Source: Cordylochernes scorpioides (taxonomy: Eukaryota > Arthropoda > Arachnida > Pseudoscorpiones > Chernetidae). From it: 64,000 bases of DNA. Positions 1-9,464 of the stretch are shown here, in pieces. Below the pieces are notes generated by a model. That model was not told where the DNA came from. It saw only the letters and a program-made list of their open reading frames with translations, and searched no databases. Location: NCBI GenBank assembly GCA_030710605.1, contig CP092863.1, positions 116,750,680-116,814,679 of the forward strand, written 5' to 3'. The position numbers and the translations under genes are program-made. Within the stretch, counting starts at the first letter, position 1. Each line of letters starts with the position of its first letter.

Positions 1-1
1 G

Positions 2-391
2 GTCAAAAATAAGAGAAATAACATAAAAGGAGGCAAACAACAGAATAATAAAACTGAAGATATTGAGAAGAATTCTTCAGAAATATTGAAACCCGTGGAA
101 AAAGATGGTATCGGCGAAATTAAGAAGAAACAAGCCAAAGTTGAAAAAGTTGATAAGCAAAAAAACAAGATTGTCGGCTGGTTTCAATGCGCCTGCATTT
201 GGTTAATAACGAAAATGATGGATATTATCCTAATTATTGATTCTAACCTCAAGTTTGGTTTGAAAACTATCAAGAATATCTTAAACCCCAAACCCAAGAG
301 GAATTACTCCAAAGCATTCAAGAGAGCGCTGATTTCAAAGAAAGGCTGGGATGGTAGAATTGAAAATAATTTTTTCAAAAAGCAAGGATAA
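2..391 (+). CDS. C-terminal fragment of an unidentified protein
   Basis: The frame is open from the window edge to a TAA at about 389-391, giving some 130 residues; the true start lies upstream. The first 60 residues are very rich in Lys, Asn and Glu. A hydrophobic stretch (VGWFQCACIWLITKMMDIIL) could be a membrane segment or buried helix. The tail is basic, with KPKRNYSKAFKRAL and ends FFKKQG. AATAAA overlaps the stop, so this may be a last exon with a very short 3' UTR. I do not recognise the family. It could also be a chance open frame in AT-rich sequence, but the length and mixed composition favour a real terminal exon. Confidence 0.35.
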   Translation, partial: VKNKRNNIKGGKQQNNKTEDIEKNSSEILKPVEKDGIGEIKKKQAKVEKVDKQKNKIVGWFQCACIWLITKMMDIILIIDSNLKFGLKTIKNILNPKPKRNYSKAFKRALISKKGWDGRIENNFFKKQG

Positions 392-750
392 TAAATATAG
401 ATGCTTTACATAAATATATTTTTCTAAATTTAAATAAAACTTGATCATCCACACACATTTTTGAAAATTTAGTTTGTATCCTGAATTTTCTTTTTTAATA
501 TATAAAGTAGTTGAAATGGTTTGTATGTTTTAAAACTAACTTGTTTTTCTTATATTGAATATATTTTAAACTAAGAAACACTTATATCTATACCCTATTT
601 GTGGCATATATTGTAGTTGTACCATATAAATAATACATCCAGACTTCTGGCGTATATCCTTAGATCGTCAACTACCCGGTTTTATTAAAGTTTTCAAAGC
701 TCTCATTGATTCAAAATTAAAAGAGGTAATTTGTATAAGAATCATTATAT
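392..750. other. AT-rich intergenic sequence
   Basis: No gene, RNA or recognisable repeat is seen here. It ends in ATAT at 747-750, the left target-site duplication of the Gypsy element. Confidence 0.5.
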
Positions 751-979
751 TGTCAAGCGGCTCCAACCACGAGAGGCCCCATGGGACGCCTGTCAATCAT
801 CCCTGGACACCGGGTGTGAGGGGTTTCTCGGAATCTGGTCGGCGGGGGGAGCTGACGTCGTTCATTGAGGATTAGCTTTAACTGGGGGTAAGTTGTACTT
901 TCTCGCTCCCCCTATAAATACCCCTTATAATAAATTAATTATCCCCAAACTTGCCTTTGCTTTATTTATCTCCGCGACA
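751..979 (+). repeat. Left LTR of the Gypsy element
   Basis: 229 bp, TG to CA termini, matching 5979-6215. It contains a TATA box (TATAAATA, 913-920) and an AATAAA signal (929-934), so it has its own promoter and polyadenylation signals. Confidence 0.92.
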
Positions 980-986
980 TATTTTG

Positions 987-2234
987 ATGGAGACGCTGGG
1001 TAGCGTGACGGAACTTCGAAGAAGTCGACGTCTACAGGGACGTGAACCAATTCTTCAACCTTTGCCACAACGAATAGAAATGGAAGACGACCACAGACCT
1101 ACTGTTAGCGGATCCTACCTCCCTTGTCAGCGCCAACGAGATCCTTCTACCTTTTCTGGAGATGGAAATATAAACCCTGAACAGTGGTTGAAAGAGTACG
1201 AGAGAGTGTCGAAGTACAACAGATGGGACGAGACCATGAAGCTTGTCAACGTCGTATTTTACTTGAACGGAACTGCTGGAAGGTGGTTTAATAATAACGA
1301 AGAATCACTCAACTCGTGGAGAAGCTTTGAAGACGCATTCCGCGGTGTGTTCGGACTGCAGGAGGATTCTGCTCGACGCGCCGAGGAAGTTCTGAAGTCA
1401 AGAGCACAGAAGGCCGAGGAATCCAGCGAGTCATACATCCAGGAGATTCTTAGTCTCTGCCACCAGGTGAACCCTCGCATGGAAGAAGGTGAGATAGTTG
1501 CACACATTATAAAGGGAATTTCGGAGGACACATACCAGGTATTGGTGGCGAAAGACATACAGACAGTAGATGAGATCCTGAAGTTTTGCCGTCATCTGAC
1601 AACCGTCAAGCAGCGCAGGATCGGCCGTACGAAATTCGCCAGGTTGTCAAACGTAATGCCCATTTCGTGTGTTGACGACTCAGACGACTTGGCCGGCTTA
1701 ATTCGCCGCATCGTTAGAGGAGAGATACAAAAGGTTTTCTCAGCACCTGAAGTGATCAATCCGCTCCGAGAGGTGAACGCCCTGGAACAGACTGTGAGGG
1801 AAGATGTCAGCCGTGCTCTACAACCTACCACACCACAAGTCAACGTGGTACAACAACAACCACGAACGCCCTATTATAATATCGACCGGCCAACCCAACC
1901 CAGGAAGACGGAACATTGGAGAACCTACGACGACAATCCTATCTGCTTCCACTGCGGACGACCCGGACATGTCGTCCGTTATTGTAGGGAACGACGGCAG
2001 GTCTTCGCTGAAGCCAGGTCAAGGAATGGCGGAGAAGGAAGAAATGTTGGATTTTCGAGTCGACCCCCGAGATATGACGCCGACGACGACTATGTAACGC
2101 CCCAAACCTCGACGTACTTCTACCGGAGCTCTTCCCCACATCCAAGCCGCGCAAGGTCGCTAGCCCGAAGACAATCCCAGTCGCCAGCCCGTCGTTTCAG
2201 CCGTTCTCCCAAGCCTCAGAATGTGAAAAACTAA
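987..2234 (+). CDS. gag: Gag polyprotein of the Gypsy element
   Basis: The first ATG after the left LTR, at 987, opens a 415-residue frame. Residues about 45-230 match the retrotransposon gag fold: a PSTFSGDG-type start, then the helical capsid-like region with W-L and FEDAFRGVFG signatures. A single CCHC zinc knuckle (CFHCGRPGHVVRYC, residues about 320-333) would bind the RNA genome. The C-terminus is Arg/Ser-rich (SRSPKPQ), also typical of nucleic-acid binding. The frame is intact, unlike pol. Pol begins in another frame that overlaps the last codons of gag, so expression of pol would have needed a ribosomal frameshift. The longer open frame begins inside the LTR at a non-ATG codon and is not the likely start. 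Confidence 0.85.
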   Translation: METLGSVTELRRSRRLQGREPILQPLPQRIEMEDDHRPTVSGSYLPCQRQRDPSTFSGDGNINPEQWLKEYERVSKYNRWDETMKLVNVVFYLNGTAGRWFNNNEESLNSWRSFEDAFRGVFGLQEDSARRAEEVLKSRAQKAEESSESYIQEILSLCHQVNPRMEEGEIVAHIIKGISEDTYQVLVAKDIQTVDEILKFCRHLTTVKQRRIGRTKFARLSNVMPISCVDDSDDLAGLIRRIVRGEIQKVFSAPEVINPLREVNALEQTVREDVSRALQPTTPQVNVVQQQPRTPYYNIDRPTQPRKTEHWRTYDDNPICFHCGRPGHVVRYCRERRQVFAEARSRNGGEGRNVGFSSRPPRYDADDDYVTPQTSTYFYRSSSPHPSRARSLARRQSQSPARRFSRSPKPQNVKN

Positions 2235-2950
2235 GTGGAGCGGCTTCTAACGGGGGTGAGGTCGCCATTGAGGAAAATCCTCCAGGGTATATCGCCGCTA
2301 AATTAAAAGAAAATTTTGTTATGGTCGAAATAAATGGACGCAAAATTAAACCATTGGTGGATTCAGGAGCCGACTTTTCTGTTATCTCAGACAAATTTAG
2401 ACGCGAACTAAAGACACCTCTTTTCAAAGAACCAGGTCCCATTCTTAAAGCCGCAAACAAAAATTTAATAGAGACCCTAGGAAAATGTGTCCTGAACATA
2501 GAAGTTAATGGTCTGAATATCTCATTTGAATTGGTTGTTATGGTGGAATGCAGCCATGACATCATATTTGGATGGGACTTCTTCAAGGCCACCGAGGCCG
2601 TCATTGATTGTGGCAGAAATGAACTCCATCTCGGGGAAACCTCCGTCCTGGAATCTCGAGAGGAGGAAAACCAGAGGTTGTTTGCTTCCGACGACTTTGT
2701 CATCCCGCCTAAATCAATAAAGAAGATAAGTGTGATAAACGAAGAAATATGTGGTGTTAGAGATGTTTTAGTCTCAACTTCTAAGGACTTATTATTAAGA
2801 AAGGAAGTTCTTATACCAAACTCATTGGTTACATTTCGACACGGCCGAGGTAGCATTTGGGTGGCGAATGGAGCGTCTTGGCCGCAACTGATTCCATCAG
2901 GAATGAATATGTGCAAATCTATAAAACGAAGAGAAAAATTATTTTATTAA
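2219..2950 (+). pseudogene. pol: Gypsy pol, aspartic protease segment
   Basis: This frame overlaps the 3' end of gag in a different phase and stays open until a stop at about 2948-2950. It carries the retropepsin active site as LVDSGADFSVIS (around 2355-2390) followed by the flap region and a hydrophobic-hydrophobic-GWD motif (IIFGWDFF, about 2563-2585). The protease would cleave the Gag-Pol polyprotein in the particle. The stop falls inside an inserted palindrome (2916-3112). Taking that insertion out puts this frame in phase with the reverse transcriptase frame that resumes at 3114, so the break is secondary. Confidence 0.8.
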
Positions 2951-3112
2951 AATGCATAGGCTACTAGCTTTCGGGCTCCAAGCCCTTCCACAGGTACCTG
3001 TGGAAGGGCTTGGAGCCCGAAAGCTAGTAGCCTATGCATTTTAATAAAATAATTTTTCTCTTCGTTTTATAGATTTTTACAATTCATTAAGAGAAATTTC
3101 GTCAATCTCATT
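2916..3112. mobile_element. Palindromic retroelement insertion inside Gypsy pol (Penelope-like?)
   Basis: Positions 2915-3076 form a perfect, spacerless 162-bp palindrome (two 81-bp arms, axis between 2995 and 2996), followed by 36 further bases. The whole is flanked by a 14-bp direct repeat, AATGAATATGTGCA (2902-2915 and 3113-3126), a target-site duplication. Each arm holds GAAGGGCTTGGAGCCCGAAA followed by TTTTAATAAAAT. The insertion closes the protease frame, and without it the flanking pol frames are in phase. The same design and core recur at 56653-56837. A target duplication of this size fits target-primed retrotransposition. The hairpin followed by GAAA recalls the ribozyme-bearing terminal repeats of Penelope-like elements, but that assignment is inference. 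Confidence 0.6.
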
Positions 3113-3113
3113 A

Positions 3114-4675
3114 ATGAATATGTGCACCATGGAAAGTTATGAGAATGGGAATATCTGCAGTCTTATTGAATTCAGCGATAAGTTACAAGAAACGCAGCTA
3201 AAGTCACGTGAATGGTCACAGAAGATAAACCTTACTCTAGATCCAGGGCTGTCTGAAATTCAAGGGTTACAGCTTGTTTCATGCCTTGACGAGTTTATTG
3301 ACATATTTGACTTTGGGAGTACTCCTATTAAGCCCACCAGTACTGTGAAGCACAAGATAAACATAGGAGACCACTCTCCTATCAAACAGCGGCCCTATAG
3401 AGTAGCACCAAGTAAACGACGACTAATTCAAGATGAAGTGAACAAGATGATTGAAAATCACATCGTGAAGCCCTCTGAAAGTCCTTGGTCATCTCCAGTT
3501 ATTCTAGTTCGAAAGAAAGACGGGACCTGGAGATTCTGCGTAGATTACCGTCGATTAAATAAGATAACAAAAAAAGATGTTTACCCGCTGCCACGCATTG
3601 ACGATGCCTTGGACAGTTTAGCCGGCTCTAGTTACTTCTCCACGATGGATCTTCGGTCCGGGTATTGGCAGATTGAAGTGGACGAAAAAGAAAGGGAGAA
3701 AACTGCTTTCATCACTCCAGATGGGCTGTATGAATTCCAAGTAATGCCTTTCGGTCTTTGCAACGCTCCAGCAACGTTTGAAAGGATGATAGATAGTGTT
3801 CTGGGCAGTCTTAAATGGAACATGTGCCTTTGCTACCTGGACGACATCGTAGTTTACGCACCTACCTTTGAGGAACATCTACGTCGTCTACAACTTGTAT
3901 TAAGCTGCATCCAGAAAGCTGGACTAAGCTTGAACCACAAAAAGTGTCTTTTTGGATCAAGGAGGATAAAGATTTTGGGACACCTTGTTGACGCCAATGG
4001 AATTCATCCAGATATAGTTGAAGCCGTCTCTAAATTTCCGAGGCCAAGGAATATCTCTGAACTGAGGAGCTTTCTTGGATTATGTTCCTATTACCGAAGA
4101 TTTATTGAGAACTTTGCCGACAAAGCTAGATCTTTGCATGACCTACTGAAGACTGAAAAACAATTCTATTGGGATGCAGCTCAAGAGAAAGCGTTTGAAG
4201 TCCTTAAAACAGCTCTAATTTCAGCGCCTGCCTTGGGACACTTTGATGAATCCGCTGATACCCATCTACACACGGATGCAAGCGGACATGGTATTGGAGC
4301 TGTTCTTCTACAAATACAAGGAGGAAAGGAGCGGCCTATAGCTTATGCATCTAGAAGCTTGACAAAGGCTGAAATAACTATTCTACAACGGAAAAAGAAC
4401 GCCTTGCTGTAGTCTGGTCTATTAGCAAATTCCGCCCATATTTGTTTGGTCGATTATTCACGGTTGTCACTGACCATCATTCTCTATGTTGGTTGGTATG
4501 GCAGAAAGATCCTTCTGACCGTTTGGCAAGATGGGCGCTGAAGTTGCAAGAATTTGACGTGACCGTTATCTACAAGAGCGGACGCAAACATAAGGATGCC
4601 GATTGTCTGTCAAGGAGCCCGCTTGAGAACGATCAACCAAGTGCTGTGATGTCACTAACCAACGGATTTAGCTAA
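3114..4675 (+). pseudogene. pol: Gypsy pol, reverse transcriptase and RNase H segment
   Basis: The reverse transcriptase motifs stand in order: SPWSSPVILVRKKDGTWRFC, then VDYRRLNKIT (about 3540), FSTMDLRSGYWQIEV (about 3640-3680), VMPFGLCNAPATFERM (about 3745-3785) and the catalytic YLDD (3834-3845). It continues through the thumb and connection into an RNase H domain of the Gypsy type (LHTDASGHGIGAVL, about 4268-4310). A one-base frameshift near 4371-4376 ends the first frame at 4412; RNase H resumes in the next frame with [10 protein letters not shown] and [10 protein letters not shown], ending at a stop at 4675. A second shift just before that stop separates it from integrase. Confidence 0.88.
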
Positions 4676-5943
4676 AATAATCGATGATTTAAACTCGGGC
4701 TACACCAGAAAGGAATTCAGCATTATCGAAGGCATCTTATACAAGAAAAACTATAGCACAACTGGAAGACCCTGGCTTATGATGATCCCTAAGCACTTAA
4801 GATCGGAAGTTAGGGCAGATTTACATGATGATCCTACAGCTGGGCATTTGGGGTTCGCCCGGACGTATGACAAAGTCAAGAAAATTTTCTATTGGCCTGG
4901 CCTTTATAGAGCTGTTCGCCAATATGTAAGCCATTGTTGGGAGTGTCAACGAAGGAAGAAATTACCTCGACGTCCGGCTGAACAACTTGTATCCATAACA
5001 CCTGTAGAAAAGCCATTCTATAAAGTCGGGGTTGATCTCCTTGGAAGATTTCCAGTTTCTAAAGATGGAAACCGTTGGATCATTGTGTGCACCGATTATA
5101 TGACAAGGTATGCCATAACGAAAGCGATCCCAGACGGAGGAGCAATCGAAACAGCTAAGTTCCTGGTTGAAAACGTCATCTTGAAGCATGGAGCTCCTAG
5201 AGAAATGATAACAGATCGGGGCAGAAATTTCATTTCTCAAGTAATAAAAGAGATCAATGCTCTGTGCGGAATTGTGCACAGATTTACAACGGCCTACCAT
5301 CCCCAGACCAACGGCCTGACTGAAAGGTTCAACAAAACTCTGGGAGACATGTTGTCCATGTACAGAGGTGTTGAGCAGAAGGACTGGGACCAAATTTTGC
5401 CCTATGTAACTTTTGCTTACAACACTACTAAACAGGAGGCGACCGGCTACACCCCGTTCTTTCTTGTCCACGCCCGCGAGGCCGAGACCTACATCGATGC
5501 CGTACTACCCTACCTACCAGATGAGATCTCTGACGACTACGTTGGAGAACTTGTGACCAGAGCTGAGGAAGCGCGTCAACTCTCCCGATCACGCCTTCTA
5601 CAATCACAGGCGAAAGACAGTAGACTATACGACCAGAAACATACTCCAGTCTATTACCAGAAGGATGATCTTGTGTGGGTTTTTACTCCCATCCGAAAAG
5701 TAGGACTATCAGAAAAGCTACTGAAGAGATACTTCGGTCACCTACAAGGTGACCAAGAAGCTTTCAAAAGTTACGTATGAAGTAGAGCCCGTGGACCCCT
5801 CTCCCCGATCACGGAAAGCCAAGGATATCGTCCATGTCATTCGGATGAAGCCCTACCTGGACCCTGAAGAACAACATTCTATTCTGCTAGGGAACACCAG
5901 CCGTGATAGATTTCCTTCCAGAACAAGGGCTGAGACAAGCTAA
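4676..5943 (+). pseudogene. pol: Gypsy pol, integrase segment
   Basis: The open frame up to 5780 carries the HHCC zinc-binding domain (AGHLG through CWECQRRK, about 4838-4960) and a DDE core with VGVDLLGRF (about 5030), ITDRGRNF (about 5208) and NGLTERFNKTL (about 5312). YNTTKQEATGYTPFFLV is the usual conserved end of the core. A frameshift near 5735-5745 cuts the C-terminal domain; it continues in another frame to 5943, with a KVTYEVEPV stretch like the chromatin-contacting SH3-like domain of Gypsy integrases. Integrase would join the cDNA to the target; the flanking ATAT is its footprint. In this copy it is broken. Confidence 0.87.
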
Positions 5944-5978
5944 TCAGCGGGTCGCTGTTTTCTCTAAGGAGGGGGTAA

Positions 5979-6215
5979 TGTCAAGCGGCTCAACGGCTCC
6001 AACCACGAGAGGCCCCATAGGACGCCTGTCAATCATCCCTGGACACCGGGTGTGAGGGGTTTCTCGGAATCTGGTCGGCGGGGGGAGCTGACGTCGTTCA
6101 TTGAGGATTAGCTTTAACTGGGGGTAAGTTGTACTTTCTCTCTCTCCCTATAAATACCCCTTATAATAAATTAATTATCCCCAAACTTGCCTTTGATTTA
6201 TTTATCTCCGCGACA
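5979..6215 (+). repeat. Right LTR of the Gypsy element
   Basis: 237 bp, starting TGTCAAGCGGCTC and ending CCGCGACA, next to the purine tract at about 5966-5976. It differs from the left LTR by an 8-bp duplication near its start and a few substitutions, so the insertion is not very recent. ATAT follows at 6216-6219. Confidence 0.92.
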
Positions 6216-6224
6216 ATATATATG

Positions 6225-6290
6225 TATAAGTCAATGTATGTATGTATGTATGTATATATGTTTGTTGGCTATGCATGCCCTCAATACGTA
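6225..6290 (+). mobile_element. Remnant of a Helitron 5' end with a TATG microsatellite
   Basis: An (ATGT)n tract is followed by TGTTTGTTGGCTATGCATGC and CCTCAATA. Nearly the same words, in reverse complement, close the Helitron at 58368-59010. I read it as a truncated 5' end of that family. Confidence 0.4.
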
Positions 6291-6330
6291 ACTAATTTTA
6301 GTATATATAGGTGAATATGGAAAGACTTAC

Positions 6331-6457
6331 GGTTGAATTTTAAGGTTTCTATCTCGAATATCCTTGGAGGTATTCATAAATTTGACAATTTCACTCGCAA
6401 CCAGCGCTCCACTGCGGTTACTGAGATAAGTTTCGGTTTTGACAAAGCCTGCTGCAC
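6331..6457 (-). CDS. Probable orphan internal exon of an unidentified host gene
   Basis: Read on the minus strand, this piece is open in one frame with a protein-like composition: GFVKTETYLSNRSGALVASE, then IVKFMNTSKDIRDRNLKIQ. It ends exactly at a consensus donor, CAACC followed by GTAAGT (intron start at 6330). Upstream, CTTCGTCTTGAAG ends in AG and could be the acceptor. I cannot name the protein. No other exon is visible, so it may belong to a gene with long introns in which the Gypsy and Tigger elements sit, or it may be an isolated relic. Confidence 0.4.
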
Positions 6458-7129
6458 CTTCAAGACGAAGATTTAATAATATAATTTTCAAATATTGTTG
6501 TAAAAACTTTACTTTTTAATATTTTGAGGCAACATTATAAAGTTTTTACTAAAATTATTTTTATGGGTTAAAAGTTTACTATACACCCATCCCCCGATTT
6601 ACACGGTAGATACGTTCCTGAGAAAAACGTGTAAATCGAAAATTAAAAATTTTCAAGTCAAAACCGTGTAAATCGAAAAGCTTGCAGAAAATGCATAATT
6701 TTGCTATTTAACAGTTGTGATTTTTTTCAATATTTTTAGGTGTACACAGAAATAAAAATAAAATGCATTGACAGGTTAAAATATGTATATTATGGAAACA
6801 CTGTTTTTTTTATATAAATACAATACATACATAAACAGAAGAACAAAAAATAAAACCAAAGGTGTTTTATTTTCCTTCATCACTGTCAGAAATTACTCTC
6901 ATTCTTTTTTTTCGGAATCGAAGGTTCGAATTCACTTTCATCACTTGAGGTTATTTATGCCGATTCGATGTTTGAAGCAGAAATATTAACATTATGAGAG
7001 ATGGTAATAAAATCGGTTATTAACAATTGCTTCGAATTTTTTGTAAGATCTTTGTAAACTTCTTCATATTGAGCCAAGCAGCGATTTATGTCACGTTGGA
7101 ATCGTAAAGCCCTTTCAACGTTTGTGTCA

Positions 7130-7964
7130 TCTATAATATATTTGCCTTATTCTGTCTGTTTGTCTGTCTGAAGCTCACGGATGGGAATTTTCATAACCAT
7201 CGGTGGTTCAGTGGTAGAATGCTCGCCTGCCACGCGGGCGGCCCGGATTCGATTCCCGGCCGATGCATTTTTTTTTTTTTTACAATTTTTAAAACTCATT
7301 TCTATATTATACAAGAATGACATCCACGGCGCCAATTTATAATTGTAACGAATAGTATTTGAATAAAAGCATTTAATCGGGTAAAACCCGGGCGTTGCCC
7401 GGGTCATTCGTATATAATAATTGTATAAACGAATGCAAGACAAAATCACCGCGAATGTTTCTTTTTTTAAGGCAATTTCTTTTTAAGGCAATTATCGTTA
7501 TTTATCGTTAATTTTTGTTTCGATTTTATTAAAAAAAAAACGATATGGTGCCTTTAAAAAATGATCTTTATTACTATGCAGTTTTCTATTTAGTCAATAT
7601 ACCTAAGTTCATGTTGCAAATGTAATTATCTCTATCGATTTAGTAGGTGAAATGCAAAAAAAAAAAATCGACATGATGAAATCTTTATGAAAATTCACAT
7701 TTTTATTTTTATATTTTCAAGACACACACAGTTTGGGGCGGGACGTTTCACAAGAGAGACATCCACGGCGCCAATTTATAATTGTAACGAATAGTATTTT
7801 AATTAAAACATTTTTAAAACACACAGTTTGGAACGGGACGTTTCACAAGAGTGACATCCATGGCGCCAATTTATAATTGTAACGAATAGTATTTGAATTG
7901 AAACGTTTTTAAAATATATACGCACTCGGGTAAAACCCGGGCGTTGCCCGGGCCATTCGTCTAG
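7130..7964 (+). mobile_element. Non-autonomous Helitron, 835 bp, carrying a tRNA-Gly-like sequence
   Basis: The 5' end is TCTATAATATATTTGCC followed by TCTGTCTGTTTGTCTGTCTG; the 3' end has a 7-bp stem hairpin (CCCGGGCGTTGCCCGGG) 11 nt ahead of CTAG (7961-7964). It lies between A7129 and T7965, the AT target of Helitrons. Removing it rejoins the Tigger transposase frame without loss or gain, so the boundaries are secure. Inside are a tRNA-Gly-like sequence (7197-7267) and repeated copies of GGCGCCAATTTATAATTG, with an inner hairpin copy at about 7388-7404 that lacks CTAG. No Rep/helicase is encoded. Confidence 0.85.
7197..7267 (+). pseudogene. tRNA-Gly(GCC)-like sequence within a Helitron
   Basis: It keeps the A box (GGTTCAGTGGTAGAA), an anticodon arm with GCC (TCGCCTGCCACGCGGG) and most of the B box, and is followed by a T run that would stop RNA polymerase III. 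The acceptor starts with C instead of G, giving a mismatch at the first pair, and the T stem has an A where G is expected. It is therefore probably non-functional. A second copy sits in the Helitron at 9465-10222 with the same downstream sequence. Confidence 0.75.
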
Positions 7965-9464
7965 TTTTGCATAAAAGGATTACCCAGCTTTCTTCCCAAT
8001 GCGAGTCCTTCGCGGATGAATTTAGCAGTGAATGTTACTGGTACTAATTCCTCTTCGTCAGATTTGTCAGACTCACTTTCGCAAACTAAGGTAACTAAAT
8101 CATCCTCACTTAGTTCTTTATCAGCCATTAACTCTGCGATATCACCATCAGTAAAATCATCAAAACCTTCTCCGCCCAATGAATGCGCCATCTGTACTAT
8201 CTGCGAATATTCATTTAACGTTGAAATGGAATGTTACTTTTTGACTACATTTGGCCACAATTTTTTCCAACAGCTATTGAGCGTTGTTTGCTTAATCGCA
8301 GTGTATGATAAGGCGATATGCTTCACACAGTCTAACATCGTGAAATTTTTCCAAGCACTAATAACTGTTAAAGATTCATTGTTCTCCATTTATTCCAAAA
8401 TATATGTAAAGGCTCGTTTTATGTACAAAGCTTTAAAAGTAGAAATTATGCCTTGGTCCAATGGTTGTAATAATGAAGTTGTATTTTTTGGTAAAAATTT
8501 TACTTTAACGTTCTCATATTCTAGATCTTGTGGGTGACCCGGCGTATTGTCAATTAACAAAAGCACTTTAAAAGGCAATCCCTTTGAACTTAAATATTTT
8601 TTGGCATCTGGGATAAAAACATTCATGAAACCATTCAGTAAACATTGCAGCAGTAACCCACGCTTTCTTATTAGCCCTCCAATAAACGGGAAGATTATTG
8701 ATGTTTACTCCTTTAAAGACACGGGGCATTTTTGATTTGTTAATCACTAATGGTTTCATAATATAATCTCCTGAAGCATTGCTACACAAAAGAATTGTTA
8801 TGCGATCTTTTGCTGCTTTATGACCACTAGCCGATTTAAAAAATTTTGAGATATAAGTCCTTTCAGAATTTTTTTTCCAGAATAACCCTGACTCATCAGC
8901 ATTGAAAACCTGATCAGGGGTGTATGAATTGTAGTTTTAATTTCTACAAAATTTGCTGGATATTCTTGGGCTGCATCTACGTCGCCAGAAGCCAGTTCAC
9001 CTTTTAATTTTAAGCTCTGTGTAAAGAATGTCTTATTTTAAATCTTTCAAACCAGCCATGACTTGCCAAAAAATTTGGCTTCTTTTCAGTTGAAGAAGAA
9101 GATGGCAATTGCTCTACAATTTTTTTCGTAAATTCGTAATGCTTCATTTGTTATAGCGCCCGTATCAATGGGTACTCTTTTTTGTGTTTGATCTTCTATC
9201 CAAAGCATTAACGCTTGCTCCATTTTTTCCATTGCGATATTTCTGGTGTATGATGTTGTGCTCATACTCGTTGTATTGCCAGCTGCAACACTCTTTCTAA
9301 TTGTGTTTTAATTTGTTCTAATGGTTCTTATTGTAGCTTCGTTCATGCTATATGATTTTGGAACATCTACTACTCTATCTCCCTTTCGTAAGCGATCCAA
9401 AATTTCGATTTTAGTTTCTAAAGAAATAACTTTTCTTTTAACTTCTTTCTTCATTATAAGCCTA

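Larger units (their letters stand above)
751..6215 (+). mobile_element. Ty3/Gypsy LTR retrotransposon, full length but decayed
   Basis: Two near-identical LTRs (751-979 and 5979-6215) that begin TGTCAAGC and end CGCGACA enclose gag, protease, reverse transcriptase, RNase H and integrase in the Gypsy order. The element is flanked by ATAT on both sides (747-750 and 6216-6219), a 4-bp target duplication. A purine-rich tract at about 5966-5976 precedes the right LTR, as expected for plus-strand priming. I could not match the sequence after the left LTR to a particular tRNA primer. The right LTR has an extra 8 bp made by a local CGGCTCAA-type duplication. Pol carries a palindromic insertion and several frameshifts, so this copy cannot be autonomous. 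No envelope gene is seen. Confidence 0.93.
6890..9454 (-). pseudogene. Tigger-type transposase, decayed and split by a Helitron
   Basis: The first ATG is at 9454. The N-terminus has a CENP-B-like helix-turn-helix (TKIEILDRLRKGD, then NEATIRTI). The DDE catalytic core follows with NADESGLFWKK (first Asp), LLIDNTPGHP (second Asp, about 8540) and KNTTSLLQPLDQGII (third acidic position, about 8460), all typical of Tigger and jerky transposases. A C-terminal acidic region follows (ESESDKSDEEEL). The reading frame stops at the Helitron at 7964 and resumes beyond it below 7130 with ERALRFQRDINRCLAQYEEV. Several stops and frameshifts occur upstream of the core, so the enzyme is dead. The apparent plus-strand frame at 8016-8537 is its shadow. 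Confidence 0.82.

Noticed and set aside
7197-7267. Functional tRNA-Gly gene
   Set aside because: The first acceptor pair is mismatched, the T stem has a changed base, and a second copy in the same mobile context is worse.
8016-8537. Plus-strand frame of 173 codons in the Tigger element
   Set aside because: The minus strand carries the DDE transposase motifs; the plus-strand frame has none.
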